Source: Crocinitomicaceae bacterium
GTDB lineage: Bacteria > Bacteroidota > Bacteroidia > Flavobacteriales_D > Crocinitomicaceae
Length of the DNA stretch: 64,000 nucleotides
Direction: 5' to 3'
Assembly (NCBI GenBank): GCA_018402525.1
Contig: JAGYIR010000011.1
Span: forward strand, 124,001 to 188,000
Under the pieces are notes generated by a model. The model saw only the letters and a program-made list of their open reading frames with translations, did no database searches and was not told the DNA's origin. Both the position numbers and the translations under genes were made by a program. Positions within the stretch are counted from its first letter, which is position 1; each line of letters starts with the position of its first letter. Below, one piece after another: positions 34,743 to 44,353 of the stretch.

Positions 34743-37037
34743 ATGAAACGCATAGTATGTATTGCCCTCCTTACTTCTTTCACATCGTTTTCACAAGAGA
34801 ACAAATTTGCTCAATTAGGTGAAACCTTGCCGACGCCGAACGAGTATCGAAATGCGGCAGGCGCACCTGGACACAATTATTATCAGCAAAAAGCAGATTA
34901 CAAAATTGATGTCACAATAAACGATCAAACTCAAAAATTGACAGGTGTTGAAACTATCACTTACACCAATAATTCACCTGATCACTTGGAATACTTGTGG
35001 ATACAACTCGACCAAAACGTTCGCGCAAAAGATTCTGATTCTAAACTAATTGAAGTCGAACGAATGGAAGATTTTCGTTCCATTGGCGATGTAAGTAAAC
35101 GTTTTTACGATTATGATGGTGGGTTTAAAATTGAAGAGGTAACATCTACTTCTGGGAAAGGAATGAGCTATGCTATCAACAAAACAATGTTGCGCATCAA
35201 CTTGGATCAACCATTAAAACCAAACAGTTCTATTTCATTCAAAATAAAATGGTGGTACAATATCAACGACCGTATGAAAGTTGGGGGCCGAGGAGGTTAC
35301 GAATATTTCGAAGAAGAAGATAACTATTTGTATACGATTGCTCAATGGTTTCCTCGTATGTGTGTCTACAACGATGTTGAAGGATGGCAAAACAAACAAT
35401 TTTTAGGTCGTGGTGAATTTGCACTGCCTTTTGGTGACTACGAAGTGAATATAACCGTTCCTTCAGATCATATTCTAGGTGCGACAGGCGTTCTGCAAAA
35501 TGCAAATAGCGTGTTAACCGCAGAACAGCGTGCTCGACTTAAACAAGCATCAACTTCGGATGTTCCAATTATGATTGTCACCCAAGAGGAAGCTGAAAAG
35601 GCCGAAAAAAAGAAAGAAAAGGCACTAAAAACATGGACGTTTAAAGCGACAAATGTGCGTGATTTTGCATTTGCGACATCACGAAAATTTATTTGGGATG
35701 CTCAAAATGTCACCGTTGGAGGTAAGAATATTTTGGCAATGTCGTACTATCCGAAAGAGGGAAATCCATTATGGGAGCGCTATTCGACAAAATTAGTTGC
35801 CCACACCATTAAAACGTATTCAAAATACACAGTAGATTACCCCTACCCGGTTGCAATTTCAGTGCACTCGAAGTGGATTGGAATGGAGTATCCAATGATC
35901 TGCTTTAATGGCGGTCGACCTGAACCTGACGGAACGTACACCGAAAGAACTAAATATGGTATGTGGGGCGTAATTATTCACGAAGTAGGTCACAACTTCT
36001 TTCCAATGATTATCAATTCGGATGAACGTCAATGGACATGGATGGATGAAGGTTTGAATACTTTTGTGCAGTACTTAACTGAGCAAGAATGGGAACGTGG
36101 CTATCCCTCTAGCCGAGGTCCCGCCTACTTAATTGCCGACTACATGCGTGGTGATAAATCTAGAATTTCTCCCATCATGACCAATTCAGAATCCATTTGG
36201 CAGTTTGGGAACAATTCCTACGGAAAACCCGCCACAGCTTTGAATATTCTACGAGAAACCATCATGGGAAGAGAATTGTTCGATTATGCGTTCAAAATCT
36301 ATTGCGAGCGTTGGAAATTCAAACACCCTTCCCCTGCCGATTTCTTCCGTACGATGGAAGATGCATCTGCGGTAGATTTGGATTGGTTCTGGAGAGCTTG
36401 GTTCTACACAACAGATCACGTAGATATCAGCGTAGATCAAGTGACCCACTTTGAATTGAACACAGGCAATCCAGAAATGGAGAAGGCTGCTAAAAAGGCT
36501 GCTGAAGAGAATAAAGATCAATTTATCGGTGACACACGCAATAAAGAATCTATTAAAGAAACTGTCAATGAGCGTGATAATAACATCGATGATTTTTACG
36601 CAAAAAGAAATATTTATGAGGTCGATGCACTAGATCGCAAGGAATACGAAGAGCTTAAAGCAAAAATGTCTCCTGAAGATTTGGAGTTATTGAACTCAGG
36701 AAAACAATTCTACGAAGTACACTTTACCAATATTGGTGGAATTCCAATGCCGTTGATTCTGGAGTTTACCTTTGAAGATCAAACCACAGAAATTATTCGC
36801 ATCCCAGCAGAAATTTGGAGAAGGCATGAAGAAAATGTTTCTAAAGTTTTTATTTTTGACCGCCCAATTACGTCATTGCGTTTAGACCCATTTCTAGAAA
36901 CAGCTGATACGGATCTCAACAACAACAGCTGGCCAGCAGAAAAAGTAAGTACACGTTACGAATTATTTAGGAGTAAACAAACAGGTGAAAATCCGATGCA
37001 ACGTGACAAACGTTTAAAAGAACTAGAGAAGCAATAA
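34743..37037 (+). CDS. M1 family zinc metallopeptidase, secreted
   Basis: 764 residues with a signal peptide (MKRIVCIALLTSFTSFSQ). The N-terminal beta domain precedes the gluzincin site HEVGH at 413-417 with the third zinc ligand Glu436 in WMDEGLNTF. I do not find a standard GAMEN motif; the equivalent segment is WIGMEYPMICFNGG, an M1 variant usual in this Bacteroidota subfamily. Its role would be aminopeptidase activity on peptides outside the cytoplasm. The last 200 residues include a charged, helical stretch (EKAAKKAAEENKDQFIG) and a beta domain. It follows DUF6702 and precedes the S46 peptidase, so the operon looks dedicated to extracytoplasmic peptide breakdown. Confidence 0.93.
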   Translation: MKRIVCIALLTSFTSFSQENKFAQLGETLPTPNEYRNAAGAPGHNYYQQKADYKIDVTINDQTQKLTGVETITYTNNSPDHLEYLWIQLDQNVRAKDSDSKLIEVERMEDFRSIGDVSKRFYDYDGGFKIEEVTSTSGKGMSYAINKTMLRINLDQPLKPNSSISFKIKWWYNINDRMKVGGRGGYEYFEEEDNYLYTIAQWFPRMCVYNDVEGWQNKQFLGRGEFALPFGDYEVNITVPSDHILGATGVLQNANSVLTAEQRARLKQASTSDVPIMIVTQEEAEKAEKKKEKALKTWTFKATNVRDFAFATSRKFIWDAQNVTVGGKNILAMSYYPKEGNPLWERYSTKLVAHTIKTYSKYTVDYPYPVAISVHSKWIGMEYPMICFNGGRPEPDGTYTERTKYGMWGVIIHEVGHNFFPMIINSDERQWTWMDEGLNTFVQYLTEQEWERGYPSSRGPAYLIADYMRGDKSRISPIMTNSESIWQFGNNSYGKPATALNILRETIMGRELFDYAFKIYCERWKFKHPSPADFFRTMEDASAVDLDWFWRAWFYTTDHVDISVDQVTHFELNTGNPEMEKAAKKAAEENKDQFIGDTRNKESIKETVNERDNNIDDFYAKRNIYEVDALDRKEYEELKAKMSPEDLELLNSGKQFYEVHFTNIGGIPMPLILEFTFEDQTTEIIRIPAEIWRRHEENVSKVFIFDRPITSLRLDPFLETADTDLNNNSWPAEKVSTRYELFRSKQTGENPMQRDKRLKELEKQ

Positions 37038-37068
37038 AATAAACCAGAAAATAAATTAAAAGAACCAA

Positions 37069-39207
37069 ATGAAAAATTTCAAAATATCATTCATTGCATT
37101 TACATTAATTATCTCCTCATTCGTTAGAGCTGACGAAGGTATGTGGCTTCCATTTCTGCTTGGCAGGAACTACGAAGACATGAAAAAGCATGGTTTAAAC
37201 TTGACGCAAGAGGAAATCTACTCGATCAACAACTCTTCATTGAAAGATGCTATTATATCATTTGGTGGGTTTTGTACAGGCGAAATTATCTCGAAAAAAG
37301 GATTAATCCTTACCAATCACCACTGTGGATACGATGCAATCGCTGGTTCATCGACCAAAGAGAACAACTACTTGGATGAAGGATTTTGGGCGAAAAATGT
37401 AGGACAAGAGATTCCAATTCCAGGACTAAACGCAACATTCATCATTCGTATCGAAGATGTTTCAGCGACAATCAACAAGGAATTGAACGAATCAATGACC
37501 GTTGAAGAACGCAATGCTAAAATCAAAGAGCTTTCTGATATTTTGACCAAAGATGCTGTGGCTGGAACCAAATACGAAGCGTTTGTGCGTGACTTTTTTG
37601 AAGGAAATGAATTTTACTTATTCGTAAAAGAAACATTTAACGATATCCGTTTGGTAGGAACACCTCCGCAATCTGCTGGTAAATTTGGTGGAGATACAGA
37701 TAACTGGATGTGGCCACGTCACACTGCAGATTTTTCTATGTTCAGAATCTATTCAAACGCAAATAATGAACCAGCTCAGTTTGCCGAAACAAATGTTCCC
37801 TACACTCCAAAGCATTCACTCCCTATCTCTATCAAAGGAGTTCAAGAAAACGATTACGCAATGATTCTAGGTTTTCCAGGTTCCACAGATCGTTACTTAA
37901 GTTCTTGGGGAGTTGAACAAGCAATCACATTTGAACAGCCAAAACGTGTTGATATCCGAGCTAAGAAATTGGAGATCATGAAATCCTACATGAATGAAGA
38001 TGTGGATTTACGCTTGAAATATTCATCGAAATATGCACAAGTAGCGAATTACTGGAAATACTTCATTGGACAGTCAGCACAGCTGAAAAACAATAAAGTC
38101 GCTGATAAAAAGCGTAAGCTCGAAAGTGAGTTCACAACGTTTATCAAAGGAAAGGACATGTACAAAGAAGTACTTCCATCGATTGAAAGCTATTATACCG
38201 CAACGAAAGATGTAGTAAACATCAAAGTGTATCAGTCTGAGTTCATTTACACGGTTGACGCAAACATTTCTGCTTTTAGATACAAATTCTGGTTGGATGC
38301 CTTAAAAAGTGGAAACAAAGAACGTGCTGATATGATTGTTGCTCGTTTAAATCAGATGGTTGATGGCTATTTTGCGGATGCAAACACAAATCTAGAAGCG
38401 CAGGTCATTGCCGAAGTGTTGAAAATGTATATCAAGGATATTCCAGCCAGTCAAATGGGAGCATATACTGCTAAAATTGCATCGAAAGGTGATAAAGGTG
38501 TCGAGAAATTCATCAAAGGCATGAAGTCGAAATCAATGTTCTTTAACAAAGCTAAATTCGACGCTTTCAAGGCGAATCCAACTGAAAAAGCATTGCTTGC
38601 AGATCCGTTGTATCAACTTGTGGCTGACATCGATCAAGCGCATTCAAAAGCAACAGGAACAGATGCCATCAAAAAAGCAAGCGATGATTTGGAAACAGCA
38701 AACCGTCTTTTCGTAAAAGGATTACGTGAAATGCAACCAGAGAAGAATTTCTATCCGAATGCGAATTCAACATTGCGGTTGACTTACGGTAATGTACTCC
38801 CATACGATCCTAGAGATGGTGTTTCATACCACTACACGACTTCTATTGATGGTGTGATGGAAAAAGAAGATCCAACTGTAGATGAATTCAACGTTCACCC
38901 ACGCATCAAAGAAGTTTGGCAAAAGAAAGACTACGGTCAGTACGCTGACAAAGACGGAAATCTAACGGTGAACTTCTTATCTAACAATGATATTACAGGT
39001 GGCAACTCAGGTTCTCCAGTCATTAACGGCGATGGTCACTTGATCGGGACTGCTTTTGACGGTAACTGGGAAGCCATGTCAGGAGATATCTATTTCGAAC
39101 CAAACATCCAACGTACGATCTCGGTAGATGTACGCTACACACTTTGGTTAGTAGATAAGTGTTTCGGTGCGACAAATCTAATTGAAGAAATGGAATTGGT
39201 GAAATAA
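37069..39207 (+). CDS. S46 family dipeptidyl-peptidase (DPP7-type)
   Basis: 712 residues with a signal peptide (about 1-21). The catalytic triad is His85 (LTNHHCGYDAI), Asp221 (RHTADFSMF) and Ser647 (GGNSGSPVING). S46 enzymes remove dipeptides from the N-termini of peptides in the periplasm. The residue that fixes P1 specificity, 18 positions after the nucleophile, is Gly665 (AFDGNWE); DPP11, which prefers Asp/Glu, has Arg there, so this is predicted to be DPP7-like with a hydrophobic P1 preference. It follows the M1 peptidase gene by 31 bases and ends with a strong terminator. Confidence 0.94.
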   Translation: MKNFKISFIAFTLIISSFVRADEGMWLPFLLGRNYEDMKKHGLNLTQEEIYSINNSSLKDAIISFGGFCTGEIISKKGLILTNHHCGYDAIAGSSTKENNYLDEGFWAKNVGQEIPIPGLNATFIIRIEDVSATINKELNESMTVEERNAKIKELSDILTKDAVAGTKYEAFVRDFFEGNEFYLFVKETFNDIRLVGTPPQSAGKFGGDTDNWMWPRHTADFSMFRIYSNANNEPAQFAETNVPYTPKHSLPISIKGVQENDYAMILGFPGSTDRYLSSWGVEQAITFEQPKRVDIRAKKLEIMKSYMNEDVDLRLKYSSKYAQVANYWKYFIGQSAQLKNNKVADKKRKLESEFTTFIKGKDMYKEVLPSIESYYTATKDVVNIKVYQSEFIYTVDANISAFRYKFWLDALKSGNKERADMIVARLNQMVDGYFADANTNLEAQVIAEVLKMYIKDIPASQMGAYTAKIASKGDKGVEKFIKGMKSKSMFFNKAKFDAFKANPTEKALLADPLYQLVADIDQAHSKATGTDAIKKASDDLETANRLFVKGLREMQPEKNFYPNANSTLRLTYGNVLPYDPRDGVSYHYTTSIDGVMEKEDPTVDEFNVHPRIKEVWQKKDYGQYADKDGNLTVNFLSNNDITGGNSGSPVINGDGHLIGTAFDGNWEAMSGDIYFEPNIQRTISVDVRYTLWLVDKCFGATNLIEEMELVK

Positions 39208-39229
39208 ACAATTCACACAACTAATTTCG

Positions 39230-39262
39230 AATCCCATTCGCACAACGCGGGTGGGATTTTTT
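39230..39262 (+). terminator. Terminator of the DUF6702-M1-S46 operon
   Basis: A 12-bp stem (39230-39241 with 39247-39258, two G-U pairs) with a 5-base loop and a T run. Confidence 0.88.
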
Positions 39263-39356
39263 CAATCTATCACTTTGTCATGACTGATGCAAAGGCATGA
39301 TATTTGAGCAATTTTAACAGTCCCTCGCGATAATAATTTGTAAATTTGTGAGTATT

Positions 39357-39686
39357 ATGAGCATGAAATTTCGTTTCTTAAACAAAACCATACAGAACCA
39401 GCGTTTCAACTACAATCCTATGTATTACGACGAGCGCAAGGAACGGTTGAATCGTAAAAAGGATCAATACGAAAAATTGGAGAATGACACAATGTCAGAA
39501 AGTGAACGGCGTGAACTGTTTCGTGAGAATTTAAAAGACGGATTTTCTCGTGCTCAATACAGACAAACACAACGCAAGACTTCCAACATACGCATACTTA
39601 TACTGATTGCTCTTATGTTAGCTCTTGGCTATTTTATTTTTAATGGTGTCAATGAAGTGGACACGGTTGTGAAAAAACTTTGGTAA
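39357..39686 (+). CDS. Small membrane-anchored protein of unknown function
   Basis: 109 residues from ATG 39357 (MSMKFRFLNKTIQ); the GTG at 39348 is less likely because it overlaps the TAAATTTG promoter-like box at 39341-39348. The first 80 residues are basic and helical (ERKERLNRKKDQYEKLEND); one membrane helix follows (ILILIALMLALGYFIFNGV). The protein ends shortly after in a short outside tail. I recognise the arrangement as a conserved Flavobacteria small protein upstream of mutL but no function is known. mutL starts 3 bases after its stop. Confidence 0.6.
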   Translation: MSMKFRFLNKTIQNQRFNYNPMYYDERKERLNRKKDQYEKLENDTMSESERRELFRENLKDGFSRAQYRQTQRKTSNIRILILIALMLALGYFIFNGVNEVDTVVKKLW

Positions 39687-39689
39687 TCC

Positions 39690-41531
39690 ATGAGTGACAT
39701 TATTCAACTCCTTCCTGATCACATTGCAAATCAAATTGCAGCCGGAGAAGTTATTCAACGCCCCGCTTCGGTGGTGAAAGAATTGCTGGAGAATGCCATT
39801 GATGCTGGTGCAACAAAGATCGATGTCAACATCAAAGATTCAGGAAAGACGCTTATCCAAATTGTTGATAATGGTGGTGGAATGACACCATCCGATGCGG
39901 TGCTTTGTTTTGAACGTCATGCAACGAGCAAAGTGCGCACGGCAGATGACTTGTTTGCGTTGACTACCAAAGGATTCCGAGGTGAAGCCCTTGCCTCTAT
40001 CGCAGCAATTGCGCATGTGGAAATGAAAACCAAGCAACCCGAAGACAGCACTGGAACACATATCACTATTGAAGGAAGCAAGGTTAAATCGAACGAAGCA
40101 GTTGTTTGTCCCACAGGAACTTCGTTTGAAGTCAAAAATTTGTTCTACAACGTTCCAGCCCGTAGAAATTTCTTAAAAAAGGACAGCACTGAATTCCGTC
40201 ATATCATGGATGAATTTGAGCGTATCGCCCTTTCTCATCCTGAAATCCACTTGACGCTAGCACACAATGGAACGGAACTCTACAATCTTCCTTCTGAAGT
40301 CCTGAGAAAGCGAATTGCAAGTATTTTGGGCAAAGGTAGCAACGATAAATTAGTCCCAATTGACGAATCAACCGATATTGTAGAATTGAAAGGATATGTG
40401 TTGAAGCCTGAACATTCACGTAAAACCCGTGGAGAACAGTATTTCTTCGTCAACAATCGCTATTTCAAGAGTACTTACTTCAATCACGCCATCAATAAAG
40501 CATTTGATGGATTGGTGAAGAACGATGTGTTTCCTGGCTATTTCCTATATCTCACGGTTAATCCACAGAAAATAGATGTCAACGTGCATCCAACCAAAAC
40601 GGAAATAAAATTTGAAGAAGAAAAATTCATTTACTCCATTCTGGTCAGTAGCATTCGGCAAGCGCTTGGAAAATACAACATTGCACCCACCTTGGAATTT
40701 GAACAAGAAACAAGTTTTAATATTCCACATTCCATGCGCTCGCAAATGCCTGTAGAACCGACAGTCAAGGTAAACGAGCACTACAACCCATTTCATACGA
40801 CTGGCGCGAAAACAGGTGCGAGTTCAACAGGAAGAACGACTGACAACTTTTCCAAAGGAATTACGCAGCAAGGTTTTGGAAACGAAATGCCTAAAAGCGA
40901 AGATTGGCAGAACTTCTATTCCATCGAAGAGGAAGAATATGAAACCCAACCAATTGAATTCGATTTACAAGCGGAAAGCGGTTCGTCTTTTCTGATCAAA
41001 GGAAATTATATAATCACGCCAAGTAAAACAGGATTGATGCTCATTCACGCGCGCAGAGCAATTGAACAAATAGTTTACTCAGAGATATCTAATTCATTTA
41101 TATCGAATCCAATAACTTCTCAGAAATTATTATTCCCTATTGAAAAGGAAATTTCAAAAAACGAGAAAAATGCGTGGATGGAAAACAATGCAATGTTACA
41201 ACAATTGGGATTTGAAAGTAGCTTGGAAGAAGATAAATTAATCGTCAACGCGGTGCCATCGGTCATCCAAGAAGAAGCTATTTCTGGCGCAATAGATGAA
41301 ATTTTTGCAACGATCGCCTACCAAGAAATGGAAAAGGGTGATATCGCGCATACACTGATCGGAGCTATCGCAAAATCGGCTTCCATGAAAAAAATCAATT
41401 TATCGTCTGACGAACATGTACAATCGCTCATCAACCAACTGTTTCAATGCGAGAACCACATGTATACACCACGTCACAAAAAGATTATAGAGACACTTTC
41501 GTTAAACGAACTTCACCATAAATTTAGTTAA
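39690..41531 (+). CDS. mutL: DNA mismatch repair protein MutL
   Basis: 613 residues. The N-terminal GHKL ATPase (1-330) is intact: AAGEVIQRPASVVKELLENA, DNGGGM, HATSK, FRGEAL and the VNVHPTK motif. A linker of about 100 residues leads to the dimerisation domain. The site of the endonuclease motif DQHAxxERxxxE reads IHARRAIEQIVYSE, and the C-terminal CPHGRP-like motif reads YTPRHKK, so the key metal ligands look altered; the protein is probably an ATP-driven matchmaker with little or no nicking activity. MutL couples MutS to downstream mismatch-repair steps. Part of the operon with the small membrane protein and two rhomboids. Confidence 0.95.
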   Translation: MSDIIQLLPDHIANQIAAGEVIQRPASVVKELLENAIDAGATKIDVNIKDSGKTLIQIVDNGGGMTPSDAVLCFERHATSKVRTADDLFALTTKGFRGEALASIAAIAHVEMKTKQPEDSTGTHITIEGSKVKSNEAVVCPTGTSFEVKNLFYNVPARRNFLKKDSTEFRHIMDEFERIALSHPEIHLTLAHNGTELYNLPSEVLRKRIASILGKGSNDKLVPIDESTDIVELKGYVLKPEHSRKTRGEQYFFVNNRYFKSTYFNHAINKAFDGLVKNDVFPGYFLYLTVNPQKIDVNVHPTKTEIKFEEEKFIYSILVSSIRQALGKYNIAPTLEFEQETSFNIPHSMRSQMPVEPTVKVNEHYNPFHTTGAKTGASSTGRTTDNFSKGITQQGFGNEMPKSEDWQNFYSIEEEEYETQPIEFDLQAESGSSFLIKGNYIITPSKTGLMLIHARRAIEQIVYSEISNSFISNPITSQKLLFPIEKEISKNEKNAWMENNAMLQQLGFESSLEEDKLIVNAVPSVIQEEAISGAIDEIFATIAYQEMEKGDIAHTLIGAIAKSASMKKINLSSDEHVQSLINQLFQCENHMYTPRHKKIIETLSLNELHHKFS

Positions 41532-41535
41532 ATCT

Positions 41536-42285
41536 ATGTTTCAAAACATCCCTGTCGTCACAAAGAACTTGCTTATTATCAACGTTTTGTTTTACGTTGT
41601 AGCTATCGTTCTTGCACAGAATGGAACTGACGTATCGACATTGTTAGGAGCGCATTACTTCAACTCCTTTCTTTTTGAACCCTATCAGATTGTCACACAT
41701 ATGTTCATGCACAGTTTGACGGATTTCTTTCACATCCTCTTCAATATGCTATTGTTGGTGATGTTTGGCTCACATCTGGAGCGCATCTGGGGACCGAAAC
41801 GCTATTTCTTGTTCTATGTACTGTCTGGTTTAGGTGCAATTGTACTCTACAACTCAATTGGTATTTGGCAAATCGCCGAATTGAAAAGCATGCTTATTCA
41901 GGATGGTTATGATTTAGTAATACTAAATAACCAACTAATGCAGGGAAGTTTTGAATCCATCATTCTTAATTCTGATGCAAGTCAAGCAATCCTTCAAGAG
42001 TATATAAACCTTTCCTTTAGCACCATGGTGGGAGCCTCAGGTGCAATTTTTGGATTGCTTGCTGGTTTTGCTTTACTCTTTCCAAATACAGAGCTCATGC
42101 TACTCTTCCCTCCTATTCCAATCAAAGCTAAATATCTAATAGGTGGTTATTTGGTGTTCGAAATTTACAATAGCATTTACCGATCTGGCGACCAAATAGC
42201 CCACCTTGCGCACGTTGGTGGAGCAGTTGTTGGAATCATCATCATTTTGATCTGGCGCAAGCGGGATCGCTCAAACTTCTATTAA
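41536..42285 (+). CDS. Rhomboid family intramembrane serine protease
   Basis: 249 residues with six predicted helices. The rhomboid features are present: HMFMHSLTDFFHILFNMLLL, with the HxxxN oxyanion region, GASGAIFGLLAGFALLF with the nucleophile serine, and IAHLAHVGGAVVGIII with the catalytic histidine. An insertion of about 40 residues sits between helices 3 and 4 (YDLVILNNQLMQGSFESI). It begins 4 bases after mutL and is followed after one base by a second rhomboid, so the two are cotranscribed. Substrates unknown. Confidence 0.92.
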   Translation: MFQNIPVVTKNLLIINVLFYVVAIVLAQNGTDVSTLLGAHYFNSFLFEPYQIVTHMFMHSLTDFFHILFNMLLLVMFGSHLERIWGPKRYFLFYVLSGLGAIVLYNSIGIWQIAELKSMLIQDGYDLVILNNQLMQGSFESIILNSDASQAILQEYINLSFSTMVGASGAIFGLLAGFALLFPNTELMLLFPPIPIKAKYLIGGYLVFEIYNSIYRSGDQIAHLAHVGGAVVGIIIILIWRKRDRSNFY

Positions 42286-42286
42286 T

Positions 42287-43207
42287 ATGCAGACAGAACG
42301 CACTTTTCTAGACGATTTAAAATACCAGTTCAAGCATGGAAACATGACAATACGGTTGCTTTTTATCAATATTATTGTATTTCTAGCGGTGCGTATCATC
42401 GATGTCTTTGTCGATCTTTCAACCGGTGTCCCAGGTTCGTTTATTTCCTCCATTGCAAATCCTATTTTCTCGTTGCAGACTGATTTTTGGGGATTTATCA
42501 CACATCCCTGGGGACTGTTTACAAGCATTTTCACCCATTATGACTTCTTTCACCTAGCATTCAATATGATTTTCCTGTATTTCACAGGGAAGATTTTTGA
42601 ACAGCTTTTCGATCAACGTCGATTGTTGTACACATACATTTTGGGGGGTGTTTTCGGTGGATTGTTAGAAGTCATAGCGCACGGTGTTTTCCCAAAACTT
42701 CAAATGTCGAGCGATTTTGTCGTTGGTGCTTCTGGTTCCATCATGGCAATATTTGTCGCGATTGCATTTTACCGTCCTCACTTGAAAGTGAACTTGTTTG
42801 GAATTTTACCTGTCCGCATCATCATTCTCGCTGTATTGTTTATTCTGTCTGATATATTGGGATTAAGCAATATTGACGGAACAGCTCACTTTGCACATTT
42901 GGGTGGTGCCATATTCGGAATGATTTCCATTCAGAATCCACACAGCTCCTCTAATATTTTGTTGCGTACAGAAGCATTTGTCCACTGGTTTAAAAGCTTG
43001 TTTTCCTCTTCTAGCTCGACAAAAATGAAAGTGAAACGAGGTGGTGGCAGCTCAGCGCGACATAAAACCGATGAAGAATACGCAGCTGAGAAAAAAATGC
43101 GTCAAGACCAAACGGATAAAATTTTGGATAAAATCTCCAAATCTGGTTACGAATCCTTGACAAAAAAGGAAAAAGAATTTCTATTCAATCAAAGTAACAA
43201 TGGTTAA
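42287..43207 (+). CDS. Rhomboid protease with C-terminal extension
   Basis: 306 residues. The rhomboid core (about 20-225) has TSIFTHYDFFHLAFNMIFLY, VVGASGSIMAIFVAIAFY with the nucleophile serine, and TAHFAHLGGAIFGMI with the catalytic histidine. The last 80 residues are cytosolic and charged (HKTDEEYAAEKKMRQDQTDK, then LDKISKSGYESLTKKEKEFL), which resembles the DUF6576 helical tail found on many Bacteroidota rhomboids. The end overlaps the next gene by 8 bases. Being paralogous to the preceding rhomboid but with a different tail suggests different substrates. Confidence 0.92.
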   Translation: MQTERTFLDDLKYQFKHGNMTIRLLFINIIVFLAVRIIDVFVDLSTGVPGSFISSIANPIFSLQTDFWGFITHPWGLFTSIFTHYDFFHLAFNMIFLYFTGKIFEQLFDQRRLLYTYILGGVFGGLLEVIAHGVFPKLQMSSDFVVGASGSIMAIFVAIAFYRPHLKVNLFGILPVRIIILAVLFILSDILGLSNIDGTAHFAHLGGAIFGMISIQNPHSSSNILLRTEAFVHWFKSLFSSSSSTKMKVKRGGGSSARHKTDEEYAAEKKMRQDQTDKILDKISKSGYESLTKKEKEFLFNQSNNG

Positions 43208-44327
43208 GTGGTTGAAGCAAATTTTTCGTTTGCGAACCATTTTGGTTATCTGCACAATTACGGGCCTGCTGTTATTGCTACTTTCCTATTTCGCACCTTT
43301 CGTACACCCCAAAACTGCTAGTTTCCTACCACTTCTTGGATTGGGGTATTGGGTGATTCTCATTGGAGTACTCGTTCTATTGGTCATCTGGACAATTATG
43401 AAATCACGCTGGGCACTCGTGGTTCTACTGTTTTTATTGCTTGGTGGAAAACTGCATTTCAGAACTTTTACGTTTGGAAGCGATGAAGTCAATGAAAACG
43501 GTACAGAACTCCGCATTATGAGTTACAACGTACGTCTTTTCGATCTCTACAACGCGAATCCTGAAGAAAGCATAGGAACCAAGGACAAAATCTTCAAGTA
43601 CCTTAAAGAACGTAATCCTGATGTCGTTTGTTTTCAAGAGTTTTATCACCAGGATGCACCAACCAAATTTACAACGAGAGACACGCTCAAATCAATTTTG
43701 GGAAGTGTTGATTTTCATGAGCGTTACGCCCATAAATTAGCTGGACGGCAAAATTTCGGAATTGCCTTGTTCTCTAAGTATCCAATTATTGAAAAAGGAA
43801 ACGTCGCTTTTCCCGTTGCGCATTCCAACTTCAATTACTGCATTTACACTGATATTGTCAAAAACAAGGACACCATTCGTGTGTACAACGTACATTTACA
43901 ATCGATCAGACTTCAAAAAGACGATTACGCCTTATTCGATGAGAAAAATATTGCTTCACCTGAGGAATCGTCCAACTTAGTCAAATTGATCCAGAAAATC
44001 AATCAGGCCTTCCCAGTGCGCGCAGAACAAGCTTCCGTCATTATGGAGCATATCAGAAACTCTCCATATAAGGCGGTTGTTTGTGGTGATTTTAACGATA
44101 CTCCACTTTCCTACTGTTACAACCAATTCAATCAAATTTTGGTGGATGCCTACCGAAATACATCAAAGGGGATCGGAACGACCTACGCAGGTAGAATTCC
44201 TGTTGGTCGAATTGACTATATTTTTCACAGCTTAAAATTAGGCTCAAAAGATTTTGTCATTCAACAAGAAGCCCTCAGTGATCACTACGCAATTGACTGT
44301 ACGATATTTGTCAAACCTGAAGAATAA
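43200..44327 (+). CDS. Endonuclease/exonuclease/phosphatase (EEP) family membrane protein
   Basis: 375 residues. Three N-terminal helices (about 12-95) precede an EEP domain: ELRIMSYNVRLFDLY with the metal-binding Asn, PDVVCFQEFYHQ with the Glu, GIALFSKYPI, YNVHLQS, VVCGDFNDTPLSYCY with the Asp/Asn pair, and LSDHYAI at the end. These are Mg-dependent phosphodiesterases acting on nucleic acids, phosphoinositides or sphingomyelin; the membrane anchor puts this one at the membrane, most probably with the domain outside. It overlaps the preceding rhomboid by 8 bases. Substrate unknown. Confidence 0.88.
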   Translation: MVKWLKQIFRLRTILVICTITGLLLLLLSYFAPFVHPKTASFLPLLGLGYWVILIGVLVLLVIWTIMKSRWALVVLLFLLLGGKLHFRTFTFGSDEVNENGTELRIMSYNVRLFDLYNANPEESIGTKDKIFKYLKERNPDVVCFQEFYHQDAPTKFTTRDTLKSILGSVDFHERYAHKLAGRQNFGIALFSKYPIIEKGNVAFPVAHSNFNYCIYTDIVKNKDTIRVYNVHLQSIRLQKDDYALFDEKNIASPEESSNLVKLIQKINQAFPVRAEQASVIMEHIRNSPYKAVVCGDFNDTPLSYCYNQFNQILVDAYRNTSKGIGTTYAGRIPVGRIDYIFHSLKLGSKDFVIQQEALSDHYAIDCTIFVKPEE

Positions 44328-44353
44328 ATTGTATTTTGTTCTAAAAACGTGAA

